Below are positions 1-5,331 of a DNA stretch of 8,871 bases, one piece after another. The stretch covers positions 1 through 8,871 of the forward strand of contig JAIOJO010000514.1 of assembly GCA_019911985.1 (NCBI GenBank), read 5' to 3'. The translations under genes and the position numbers were made by a program. The DNA is from Sulfuricellaceae bacterium. Its GTDB lineage: Bacteria > Pseudomonadota > Gammaproteobacteria > Burkholderiales > UBA9220. A model generated the notes under the pieces. That model worked only from the letters and a program-made list of their open reading frames with translations, had not been told where the DNA came from and made no database searches. The stretch's first letter is position 1, and every line of letters starts with the position of its first letter.

Positions 1-369
1 CACGAATTGTTGCGCCGTCCAGAAGTAGACTACCTCAGTTTAATGCGGTTGCCCGGTTCTGGAGACGGAGTAAAAGACCCCCTGGTGATGAATAAAATAG
101 AAACTCAGACCAAATATCAAGGTTATATCGAGCGACAGCAAATGGAAGTGGCGCGCCAACAAGGCCAAGAAAACATGCCGTTGCCAAACGATCTTGATTA
201 TCGCGAAGTTCGTGGTCTATCTATAGAGGTGCAACAAAAGTTAAACCAACATAAACCCGAAACACTGGGGCAGGCGGCGCGTATTTCTGGGATAACGCCC
301 GCCGCAATTTCATTGCTGATGGTTCATGTCAAGCGACGGAGTTTGGAACAAGAAAAGAAACTCGCATGA
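1..369 (+). CDS. mnmG: MnmG (GidA) tRNA uridine 5-carboxymethylaminomethyl modification enzyme, C-terminal part
   Basis: The reading frame is open from base 1 and ends at TGA 367-369, giving the last 122 residues of a protein that normally has about 630; the 5' part lies outside the window. MnmG is an FAD-dependent enzyme that works with the GTPase MnmE to modify the wobble uridine (U34) of certain tRNAs in the cytoplasm. The visible piece is the helical C-terminal domain involved in MnmE and tRNA contact. Recognisable stretches are ELLRRPEVDY at the very start, YQGYIERQ in the middle and the family-typical ending GITPAAISLLMVHVKRR, followed by a short charged tail. The FAD-binding part is not visible. 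The stop overlaps the rsmG start as ATGA, the classic gidA-gidB arrangement. The TTG at base 7 is an internal Leu codon, not a start. Confidence 0.96.
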   Translation, partial: HELLRRPEVDYLSLMRLPGSGDGVKDPLVMNKIETQTKYQGYIERQQMEVARQQGQENMPLPNDLDYREVRGLSIEVQQKLNQHKPETLGQAARISGITPAAISLLMVHVKRRSLEQEKKLA

Positions 370-995
370 GCTTACTACAACAATTAGAGCAGGGCGTCGC
401 CGAACTCGACCTAGACTTGCCAAATAGCGCCGAAATAAAATTACTCGCATACCTAGACCTGATTGTTAAATGGAATAGGGTATATAACCTTACCGCCATT
501 CGCGACAGGCAAAAAATGCTATATCAGCATATCCTCGACTGCTTGGCGGTTTTGCCTCACCTAGGGACACCATCATCATTACTAGACGTAGGGTCCGGTG
601 CCGGTCTACCTGGTATACCCTTGGCCATTGCAAGTCCGGAAACTCAAGTCAGTCTGTTGGAGAGCAATCATAAGCGAACGACTTTTTTAACCCAGACAAA
701 AATCGAATTAGGGTTCGACAATGTGAATATTGTCTGTGGACGCGCGGAAGATTTTAACCCTGCGAAGGGTTACGATGTGGTCATTTCCAGGGCTTTTTCG
801 GATTTAACGGAGTTTGTGCGTCTAGCAATACGGCACTGCGCGCCTGACGGGCGGCTGGTCGCGATGAAAGGGCTTTTTCCAGACGAGGAAATCAAGAACC
901 TACCCATGGGCGTAAACGTGGAAAAAAGTATACCGATCCAGGTGCCTGGCTTCGACGCCGAGCGCCATTTGATTTTCATAAAGGCGGCTCTATGA
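366..995 (+). CDS. rsmG: RsmG (GidB) 16S rRNA 7-methylguanosine methyltransferase
   Basis: This 209-residue protein has the usual length for RsmG, which uses S-adenosylmethionine to methylate N7 of G527 (E. coli numbering) in 16S rRNA. Loss of this enzyme gives low-level streptomycin resistance in several bacteria (known for the family). The N-terminal helical part carries WNRVYNLTAIRD (about residues 36-47) and HILDCL (55-60). The SAM-binding glycine-rich motif DVGSGAGLPGIPLAI is at about 74-88, and SRAFSDL (about 141-147) and VAMKG follow in the expected order. The ATG at 366 overlaps the mnmG stop (ATGA). Only a weak purine-rich stretch (AGAAAAGAAA) precedes it, so translation is probably coupled to mnmG. 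Its own TGA overlaps the parA start in the same way. Confidence 0.96.
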   Translation: MSLLQQLEQGVAELDLDLPNSAEIKLLAYLDLIVKWNRVYNLTAIRDRQKMLYQHILDCLAVLPHLGTPSSLLDVGSGAGLPGIPLAIASPETQVSLLESNHKRTTFLTQTKIELGFDNVNIVCGRAEDFNPAKGYDVVISRAFSDLTEFVRLAIRHCAPDGRLVAMKGLFPDEEIKNLPMGVNVEKSIPIQVPGFDAERHLIFIKAAL

Positions 996-1780
996 CCAAA
1001 ATAATCGCGATTACCAACCAAAAAGGGGGCGTGGGGAAAACCACAACCAGCGTTAATCTAGCCGCGAGTCTAGCCGCGGCAAAGCGCCGCGTGCTATTAA
1101 TCGACTTGGATCCACAAGGTAATGCCACGATGGGTAGCGGAGTGAATAAAAATGCGCTCGAAGCGACGGTATACCATGTGTTGCTGGAACAAAAAAAACT
1201 AATGGATGTGCGCATTACTACACAGCCGGGAAAGTTTGATTTAATCCCGGCAAACCGTGAGTTAGCCGGGGCGGAAGTCGAGCTAGTGGATCAAGCTCAT
1301 AGGGAAGTAAGATTGAAGAACGCTTTGCAGACCCATGCGGAAAGCTATGATTTCATCCTTATCGACTGCCCTCCCGCGCTCAATTTGCTCACGGTAAATG
1401 CCCTATGCGCAGCCGATGCGGTCATGATACCGATGCAATGCGAATACTATGCGCTAGAGGGATTGAGCGACTTAGTGCAGACAATAAAGAAAGTGCGTAC
1501 TCACCTAAACCCAAGCTTGGAAATCGAGGGGTTACTTAGAACCATGTTCGATCCGCGCAATGCCTTGGGTCAACAGGTGTCCGACCAGCTGCTAAAGCAC
1601 TTCGGAGAAAAGGTTTATCGTACTGTAATACCACGCAACGTGCGCTTAGCCGAGGCACCAAGTTTTGGCGCTCCCGTCCTGTTTCACGACAAAAACTCCA
1701 AGGGGGCTAAGGCATACCTCGCGCTGGCGGGAGAAATGATTAAACGTAAAACACCCCTAATGCAACCCGCAGGGAAATAG
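992..1780 (+). CDS. parA: ParA (Soj) chromosome partitioning ATPase
   Basis: This is a 262-residue Walker-type ATPase of the chromosomal ParA/Soj family, which binds DNA without sequence specificity when ATP-bound and moves ParB-parS complexes apart during segregation. The deviant Walker A motif KGGVGKTT is at residues 11-18 with the signature Lys11. LIDLDPQGNAT (36-46) supplies the switch aspartate Asp40. The Walker B-like motif FILIDCPPAL is at 121-130 with Asp125. The segment IPRNVRLAEAPSFG followed by SKGAKAYLALAGEM is the normal C-terminal ParA signature. There is no N-terminal helix-turn-helix extension of the kind in P1-type plasmid ParA, so this is the short chromosomal form. An AAGG ribosome-binding site (981-984) sits 7 bases before the ATG, inside rsmG, and ATGA overlap links the two. 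parB follows after 2 bases. A degenerate parS-like sequence lies in its 3' end (1680-1695). Confidence 0.96.
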   Translation: MTKIIAITNQKGGVGKTTTSVNLAASLAAAKRRVLLIDLDPQGNATMGSGVNKNALEATVYHVLLEQKKLMDVRITTQPGKFDLIPANRELAGAEVELVDQAHREVRLKNALQTHAESYDFILIDCPPALNLLTVNALCAADAVMIPMQCEYYALEGLSDLVQTIKKVRTHLNPSLEIEGLLRTMFDPRNALGQQVSDQLLKHFGEKVYRTVIPRNVRLAEAPSFGAPVLFHDKNSKGAKAYLALAGEMIKRKTPLMQPAGK

Positions 1781-1782
1781 AA

Positions 1783-2625
1783 ATGGCAAAATTGAAAGGG
1801 CTGGGGCGCGGCCTTGATGCGCTGCTCTCGAATGAAACGAGCGAAACGGCGAATGGCGATGAATTACGCTCAATCCAGGTCGGCCGGTTGCAGCCAGGAA
1901 AATACCAACCCCGTACGAAAATGGATACGGAGTCCTTGCAACAATTAGCTGATTCAATTCGCACGCAGGGTGTCGTGCAGCCGATTTTGGTTCGTGCCGT
2001 AAGCCCGGAAAACTACGAGATTATCGCCGGAGAACGGCGTTGGCGCGCATCCCAGATGGCGGGACTAACGGAAATCCCCGCATTGATTCGAGATATCCCG
2101 AATGAAACGGCTTTAGCTGTTTCACTGATTGAAAATATACAGCGTGAAAACCTCAATCCTTTAGAAGAAGCGGCGGGAATCCAGCGCCTTATCAACGAAT
2201 TTGAAATGACGCACCAGGCCGCATCGGAGGCCGTTGGCCGTTCTCGTAGCGCTGTCAGCAATTTGTTGCGTCTGCTGAACTTGCCGCACCAAGTTCAAGA
2301 GTTGGTCATGTCGGAACAGATAGATATGGGCCATGCACGTGCATTGTTGCCGCTGGAGGCTTACAAGCAGGCTGAACTGGCTCATTTGGTCGCAAGCAAG
2401 GGGCTGTCGGTTCGAGAAACAGAGAGAATGGTGCAGAAGTTACTGCATCCATCACAAAAAATAGAGAACAAAGTGGACCAAGATATTGTGCGCCTTGAAG
2501 AAGAGCTGTCAGATAAGCTGGGCACAAAGGTCAACATAAAAAGTAACCGTAGCGGAAAAGGGAAAATGGTAATCCAATTTAACAGCTTGGAGCAGTTCGA
2601 TAGCCTGTTGAAAAAATTAACTTAG
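1783..2625 (+). CDS. parB: ParB (Spo0J) chromosome partitioning CTPase and parS-binding protein
   Basis: This 280-residue protein binds parS, loads onto DNA as a CTP-dependent clamp and stimulates ParA ATPase (known for the family). It opens with the hallmark KGLGRGLDALL, the ParA-interacting N-terminus. The ParB/Srx-like CTP-binding domain follows: QPGKYQPR (about 37-44), the arginine-rich box GERRWRAS (83-90) and ENIQRENLNPLEEA (117-130). The helix-turn-helix that reads parS spans roughly 142-165 and includes GRSRSAVSNLLRLLNLP. The C-terminal dimerisation part is at about 235-280. Length and order are normal. AGGGA at 1771-1775, inside the end of parA, lies 7 bases before the ATG, so both genes are presumably made from one mRNA. 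The coding region contains an almost perfect inverted repeat at 2103-2124. The stop is TAG at 2623-2625, and no terminator hairpin with a U-run follows it. Confidence 0.96.
   Translation: MAKLKGLGRGLDALLSNETSETANGDELRSIQVGRLQPGKYQPRTKMDTESLQQLADSIRTQGVVQPILVRAVSPENYEIIAGERRWRASQMAGLTEIPALIRDIPNETALAVSLIENIQRENLNPLEEAAGIQRLINEFEMTHQAASEAVGRSRSAVSNLLRLLNLPHQVQELVMSEQIDMGHARALLPLEAYKQAELAHLVASKGLSVRETERMVQKLLHPSQKIENKVDQDIVRLEEELSDKLGTKVNIKSNRSGKGKMVIQFNSLEQFDSLLKKLT
2103..2124. repeat. Near-perfect inverted repeat inside parB
   Basis: The arms TGAAACGGCT (2103-2112) and AGCTGTTTCA (2115-2124) are complementary at 9 of 10 positions around a central TT; the one mismatch would be a G-U pair in RNA. 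It lies in codons for the conserved ETALAVSLIEN region of ParB, so part of the sequence is fixed by the protein. The outer hexamers TGAAAC and GTTTCA are the same hexamers as the halves of parS, but facing the opposite way. No function is established. It may be coincidence. Confidence 0.5.
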
Positions 2626-2626
2626 A

Positions 2627-2653
2627 CCAGGGAAAATTTGGCCCAGGGAAAAT
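2627..2653. repeat. 11-bp direct repeat after parB
   Basis: CCAGGGAAAAT occurs at 2627-2637 and again at 2643-2653, with start points 16 bp apart, directly after the parB stop codon and upstream of the atp promoter. The similar string CAGGGAAAT precedes the parB start at 1770-1778. The repeat could be a binding site for a regulator or a small duplication. I recognise no known operator in it. Confidence 0.5.
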
Positions 2654-2694
2654 AAATAAAACTTATCTTGGCATTAGGCGCAGATATATTAGAC

Positions 2695-2724
2695 TTGACT
2701 AAAGAACCAGAACACCTATAGAAT
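2695..2724 (+). promoter_or_regulatory. Predicted sigma70-type promoter of the atp operon
   Basis: A -35 hexamer TTGACT (2695-2700, 5/6 to TTGACA) and a -10 hexamer TAGAAT (2719-2724, 5/6 to TATAAT) are separated by 18 bp. An overlapping alternative -10, TATAGA at 2717-2722, gives a 16-bp spacer. The site lies in the only long gap of the window, just before the ATP synthase genes, where a main atp promoter is expected. Transcription would start near 2731, leaving about 20 bases of leader before the ATG at 2752. Because that start is downstream of the GTG at 2728, it also bears on which atpI start is used. This is a sequence match only. Confidence 0.65.
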
Positions 2725-2751
2725 CTCGTGGCTTTTCTGGACGGCATCACG

Positions 2752-3123
2752 ATGGAATCAGCAACTTACCGTGTGGTAAGTATCCAAATTTACCTCGCTA
2801 TAGCCGCGGCCGCCATTTTTTACTTGGTGGGCGCCGACAACCTGGCTAAAGCCACTTTATATGGTGCCATCGTAGCTTTGGTTAACGTGTTGCTATTGCG
2901 CTGGCGCATGCATAGAAGCGGCCGTCGGGAGAGCTTAGACCCGCATCGGGATTTAAGCGAAATGTATTACTCCAGCATGGAGCGGTTTTTTGTGGTGGGC
3001 TTACTATTAGCAGTGGGTATCGGTTGGCTAAAATTGATGCCTGTTGCAGTTTTGGCCGCCTTTGTCGTGGGCCAATTGGCTCTGATAATTTCATCAATTG
3101 CAAGTGGGATAGAGAAACAATAA
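2752..3123 (+). CDS. atpI: AtpI, ATP synthase assembly protein
   Basis: This small hydrophobic protein (123 residues from this start) is the first gene of the atp operon. AtpI is not a structural part of the enzyme; in other bacteria it helps assemble or stabilise the c-ring and has also been linked to Mg2+ supply. Four membrane segments can be seen at about residues 8-25, 33-50, 78-92 and 94-116. A basic/polar loop lies between the second and third (RWRMHRSGRRESLDPHRD). The pattern SSMERFFVVGLLLAVGIG and the end AFVVGQLALI fit the proteobacterial AtpI family. A longer version starting at GTG 2728 (131 residues, adding MAFLDGIT) is possible, but the predicted promoter would start RNA after that GTG, and the extension looks unlike the family. 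A weak GGA (2739-2741) lies 10 bases before the ATG. The TAA stop abuts the atpB ATG with no gap. Confidence 0.87.
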   Translation: MESATYRVVSIQIYLAIAAAAIFYLVGADNLAKATLYGAIVALVNVLLLRWRMHRSGRRESLDPHRDLSEMYYSSMERFFVVGLLLAVGIGWLKLMPVAVLAAFVVGQLALIISSIASGIEKQ

Positions 3124-3987
3124 ATGTCTGCCGAAACCCTTACCTCGACGGAATATATCAAGCATCACCTACAAAATCTAACCTTCGGCAAGCTTAGCGA
3201 CGGAAGTTGGGGTGTCGCGCATAGTGCCGATCAAGCCAAAGAAATGGGATTCTGGGCCATCAACTTGGATACCAGTATTGTCGCGCTTCTACTCGGGTGC
3301 TTGTTCCTGTTTATCTTCTTCAGAGCAGCCCAAAAGGCAACGACCGGCGTGCCGAGCGGACTGCAAAACTTTGTAGAATGGGTCGTCGAATTCATCGATA
3401 CCAGCGTGCGGGGCTCGTTCACGGCCGAAAATAACTTGGTCGCACCCTTGGCCTTGACCATATTTGCGTGGATTCTGTTAATGAACTTAATGGATCTGGT
3501 GCCTGTTGACTATATCCCCCACCTGGCCCAGGTGGCCGGGCTGCCTTTCTTCAAGCTAGTCCCGACCACGGATCCAAATGCCACTTTCGGGATGTCGATA
3601 GCCGTATTTTTCCTGGTCGTGTTTTATAGCATCAAGATGAAAGGCCTGGGTGGATTTATCGGCGAGCTAACTCTCCAGCCCTTCGGTAAGTGGGGACTGT
3701 TGGCCAATGTGTTTCTTGAAGGCGTCAACTTGATCGCCAAGCCGATATCGCTGGCGCTGCGACTTTTCGGCAACATGTATGCGGGCGAAATGATTTTTAT
3801 ATTGATTGCGATCATGGGCGCGGCATGGGCCGGCGCCACGGTCGGAAATGCCGTGCTGTTTAGTTCGCAGGTTATTCTTTCTTTGGGTTGGGGCATCTTC
3901 CACATCCTGATCGTAACATTGCAAGCCTTTATTTTCATGACCTTGACCATCGTATACCTCGACATGGCCCATCAAGAGCATCACTGA
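3124..3987 (+). CDS. atpB: ATP synthase Fo subunit a
   Basis: This 287-residue integral membrane protein forms the proton half-channels beside the c-ring in the inner membrane. The signature SLALRLFGNMYAGEMIFILIA contains the essential arginine, here Arg213 (E. coli Arg210), and Glu222 matches the E. coli Glu219 position. In the last helix, FHILIVTLQAFIFMTLTIVYL supplies His260, matching E. coli His245. NLMDLVPVDYIPHLAQ and the loop LVPTTDPNATFG are typical of Beta/Gammaproteobacteria. The protein is slightly longer than E. coli AtpB (271) because of the N-terminus and loops. The ATG directly follows the atpI TAA. An AGAGA stretch (3111-3115) lies 8 bases upstream, so translation is probably coupled to atpI. 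Nothing suggests damage or a sodium-type enzyme. Confidence 0.97.
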   Translation: MSAETLTSTEYIKHHLQNLTFGKLSDGSWGVAHSADQAKEMGFWAINLDTSIVALLLGCLFLFIFFRAAQKATTGVPSGLQNFVEWVVEFIDTSVRGSFTAENNLVAPLALTIFAWILLMNLMDLVPVDYIPHLAQVAGLPFFKLVPTTDPNATFGMSIAVFFLVVFYSIKMKGLGGFIGELTLQPFGKWGLLANVFLEGVNLIAKPISLALRLFGNMYAGEMIFILIAIMGAAWAGATVGNAVLFSSQVILSLGWGIFHILIVTLQAFIFMTLTIVYLDMAHQEHH

Positions 3988-4031
3988 TTTTTAATTTATC
4001 AATTTAACTTTAAAGACTAGGAGAAATATAC
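3988..4031 (+). promoter_or_regulatory. A/U-rich translation initiation region of atpE
   Basis: The 44 bases between atpB and atpE are very rich in A and T (TTTTTAATTTATCAATTTAA), followed by a strong Shine-Dalgarno AGGAGA at 4019-4024, 7 bases from the ATG. In E. coli the corresponding U/A-rich leader raises atpE translation to supply the many c subunits needed per complex. The position and composition here suggest the same role, which is inference by analogy. The string TAGGAGAAAT recurs before atpA (5321-5330). Confidence 0.6.
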
Positions 4032-4274
4032 ATGGAACTCGCAAACGCATTGCTGTACATCGCCGGCGCATTGATGATGGGTATGGGTGCACTGGGCGCC
4101 GCTGTTGGTATCGGTATTTTGGGGGGACGCTTTCTGGAAGGCGCAGCGCGCCAGCCAGAACTGATTCCTATGCTACGCACACAATTTTTTGTTGTGATGG
4201 GCCTGGTCGACGCGGTGCCGATGATTGCAGTGGGTATCGCCATGTACGTGCTGTTTGCTGTAGCAGGCAAGTAA
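4032..4274 (+). CDS. atpE: ATP synthase Fo subunit c (proteolipid)
   Basis: This 80-residue hairpin of two membrane helices forms the rotating proton-carrying ring. Helix 1 holds the small-residue packing pattern GALGAAVGIGILGG (about 19-32). The polar loop EGAARQPEL (36-44) contacts the gamma and epsilon subunits. Helix 2 carries the proton-binding Asp60 in VVMGLVDAVPMIAVG (E. coli Asp61). The carboxylate is Asp, and I see no Gln/Glu-Ser sodium-binding signature, so this should be an H+ ring. Length matches E. coli (79). It is preceded by the strongest ribosome-binding site so far in the operon. The ring stoichiometry cannot be read from the sequence. Confidence 0.97.
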   Translation: MELANALLYIAGALMMGMGALGAAVGIGILGGRFLEGAARQPELIPMLRTQFFVVMGLVDAVPMIAVGIAMYVLFAVAGK

Positions 4275-4283
4275 TCTAGGACT

Positions 4284-4316
4284 ATGGCGAACATTTTGAG
4301 AAAGGTTCTTGCATGA
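4284..4316 (+). other. Possible 10-codon leader ORF overlapping the atpF start
   Basis: In the atpE-atpF gap an ATG at 4284 opens a short frame reading MANILRKVLA and stops at TGA 4314-4316, which overlaps the atpF ATG (4313-4315) as ATGA. That is the layout of translational coupling. However, the only nearby Shine-Dalgarno-like bases (AGGA, 4278-4281) are just 2 bases from this ATG, which is too close for normal initiation. It may therefore be a chance ORF, with atpF using its own AAAGG (4301-4305). Confidence 0.2.
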
Positions 4317-4783
4317 ATATTAATGCAACCCTGCTCGGCCAAACAATCATGTTCATCATGTTTGTCTGGTTCTGCATGAAATTCGTATGGCCGCCCATCA
4401 TGCAGGCGCTGACTCAGCGTCAAAAGCAAATCGCTGATGGCTTGGCGGCGGGCGAGCGCGGTAAACACGACTTGGATTTGGCTATCAAACGCTCGACGGA
4501 AATCCTCCACGAAGCGAAACAAAAAGCTGGTGAAATTATCGCTCAAGCGGAAAAGCGCGGCGTTCAGCTCATAGAAGAAGCCAAGGATCAGTCCAAAGTC
4601 GAGGCGGAGCGCATCATTGCTGGCGCAAAAGCAGAAATCGATCAGGAAGCCATTCGTGCCCGCGAAACACTACGAGGCCAGGTGTCCGATCTGGTCATCG
4701 CCGGTGTAGAAAAAATCCTGCACAAGGAAGTCGACGCCAAAGTTCACGCCGAACTGTTGGATTCGATTAAAAACGGACTCTAA
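4313..4783 (+). CDS. atpF: ATP synthase Fo subunit b (peripheral stalk)
   Basis: This 156-residue protein has exactly the E. coli length. It has one N-terminal membrane helix (about residues 5-26) followed by a long charged helix rich in Ala, Glu, Lys and Gln. Two copies form the stator stalk that keeps alpha3beta3 from turning. The start MNINATLLGQ, the FCMKFVWPP border and RQKQIADGL (36-44) closely follow E. coli b, including Cys21 and Arg36. The remainder is an uninterrupted heptad/hendecad-like coiled coil as far as the C-terminal delta-binding part. AAAGG (4301-4305) is 7 bases before the ATG. The stop is 3 bases before atpH. There is a single b gene, with no b' partner in this operon, as expected for this group. 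Confidence 0.96.
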   Translation: MNINATLLGQTIMFIMFVWFCMKFVWPPIMQALTQRQKQIADGLAAGERGKHDLDLAIKRSTEILHEAKQKAGEIIAQAEKRGVQLIEEAKDQSKVEAERIIAGAKAEIDQEAIRARETLRGQVSDLVIAGVEKILHKEVDAKVHAELLDSIKNGL

Positions 4784-4786
4784 AGA

Positions 4787-5323
4787 ATGGCTGAAGAAAT
4801 CACGATTGCGCGACCTTATGCCGAAGCGGTTTTTCGCATGGCACAGCAAGGCAAGAAACTAGAGCAATGGTCTAAAATGCTGCGCTTTGCCGCAACGGTA
4901 GCAGAGGATGAGGGAATCCAGGAGCTAATTGACAATCCACAATTAAGCTCGGTGCAGGTCGAAGATGTTCTGTTGTCTCTGTGCGAAAAGCAACTGGATG
5001 ACGAAGGTCAAAACTTGATTCGACTCTTGCTGGAAAACAACCGCTTTAAGTTATTGCCGCAAATTTTCGACTTGTTCGAAAAGCTGAAAGCCGAAAGCGA
5101 TGGCGTGTTAAGCGCAGAAATAATTTCGGCTATGCCGCTGGATGCCATTCAGCAACAGCAATTGGTCGCCGGTTTAGAAAAGAAATTCGGCCGTAAGGTC
5201 ACTGCCACCGTAGCGCTAGACCCCGAATTGATTGGCGGAGTGCGCATTGTAGTGGGTGATGTGAATATTGACGCTTCTGTCCGCGGCCGCCTTGAACAAA
5301 TGGCGCTGACCCTAAAACGCTAG
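4787..5323 (+). CDS. atpH: ATP synthase F1 subunit delta (OSCP homologue)
   Basis: This 178-residue protein (E. coli 177) sits on top of alpha3beta3 and ties it to the b dimer. The N-terminal alpha-helical domain begins with the typical IARPYAEAVFRMA and continues through NPQLSS and LLLENNRFKLLPQIFDLFE. The C-terminal domain ends with DPELIGGVRIVVGDVNIDASVRGRLEQM, close to the family consensus GG-(V/M)-x-I-x-x-GD-x-V-I-D-x-SV-R-x-RL. Asn replaces the usual hydrophobic residue before IDASV, a mild difference. A GGA at 4775-4777 in the end of atpF lies 9 bases before the ATG. Its stop codon TAG is part of the atpA ribosome-binding site. Confidence 0.95.
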   Translation: MAEEITIARPYAEAVFRMAQQGKKLEQWSKMLRFAATVAEDEGIQELIDNPQLSSVQVEDVLLSLCEKQLDDEGQNLIRLLLENNRFKLLPQIFDLFEKLKAESDGVLSAEIISAMPLDAIQQQQLVAGLEKKFGRKVTATVALDPELIGGVRIVVGDVNIDASVRGRLEQMALTLKR

Positions 5324-5327
5324 GAGA
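5322..5327 (+). promoter_or_regulatory. atpA ribosome-binding site embedded in the atpH stop
   Basis: AGGAGA overlaps the TAG stop of atpH (5321-5323) and lies 4 bases before the atpA ATG, so ribosomes finishing atpH are placed right at the atpA start. It fixes ATG 5332 as the start. Confidence 0.7.
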
Positions 5328-5331
5328 AATC

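Noticed and set aside
2333..2344. Perfect 12-bp palindrome ATGCACGTGCAT in parB, with a CACGTG core as in parS
   Set aside because: Outside the core it matches the parS consensus at only 8 of 16 positions, lacking the GTTT/AAAC arms, so it is not a credible ParB site.
2668..2690. A second promoter made of TTGGCA and TATATT upstream of the main one
   Set aside because: The spacer is only 11 bp, too short for sigma70, and no other -35 fits TATATT at normal spacing.
4010..4546. A 178-codon minus-strand frame across atpE and atpF
   Set aside because: It spans two real genes and the gap between them, is low-complexity (Pro/Ile/Ala/Thr) over atpE, and has no family resemblance. It is a shadow frame.
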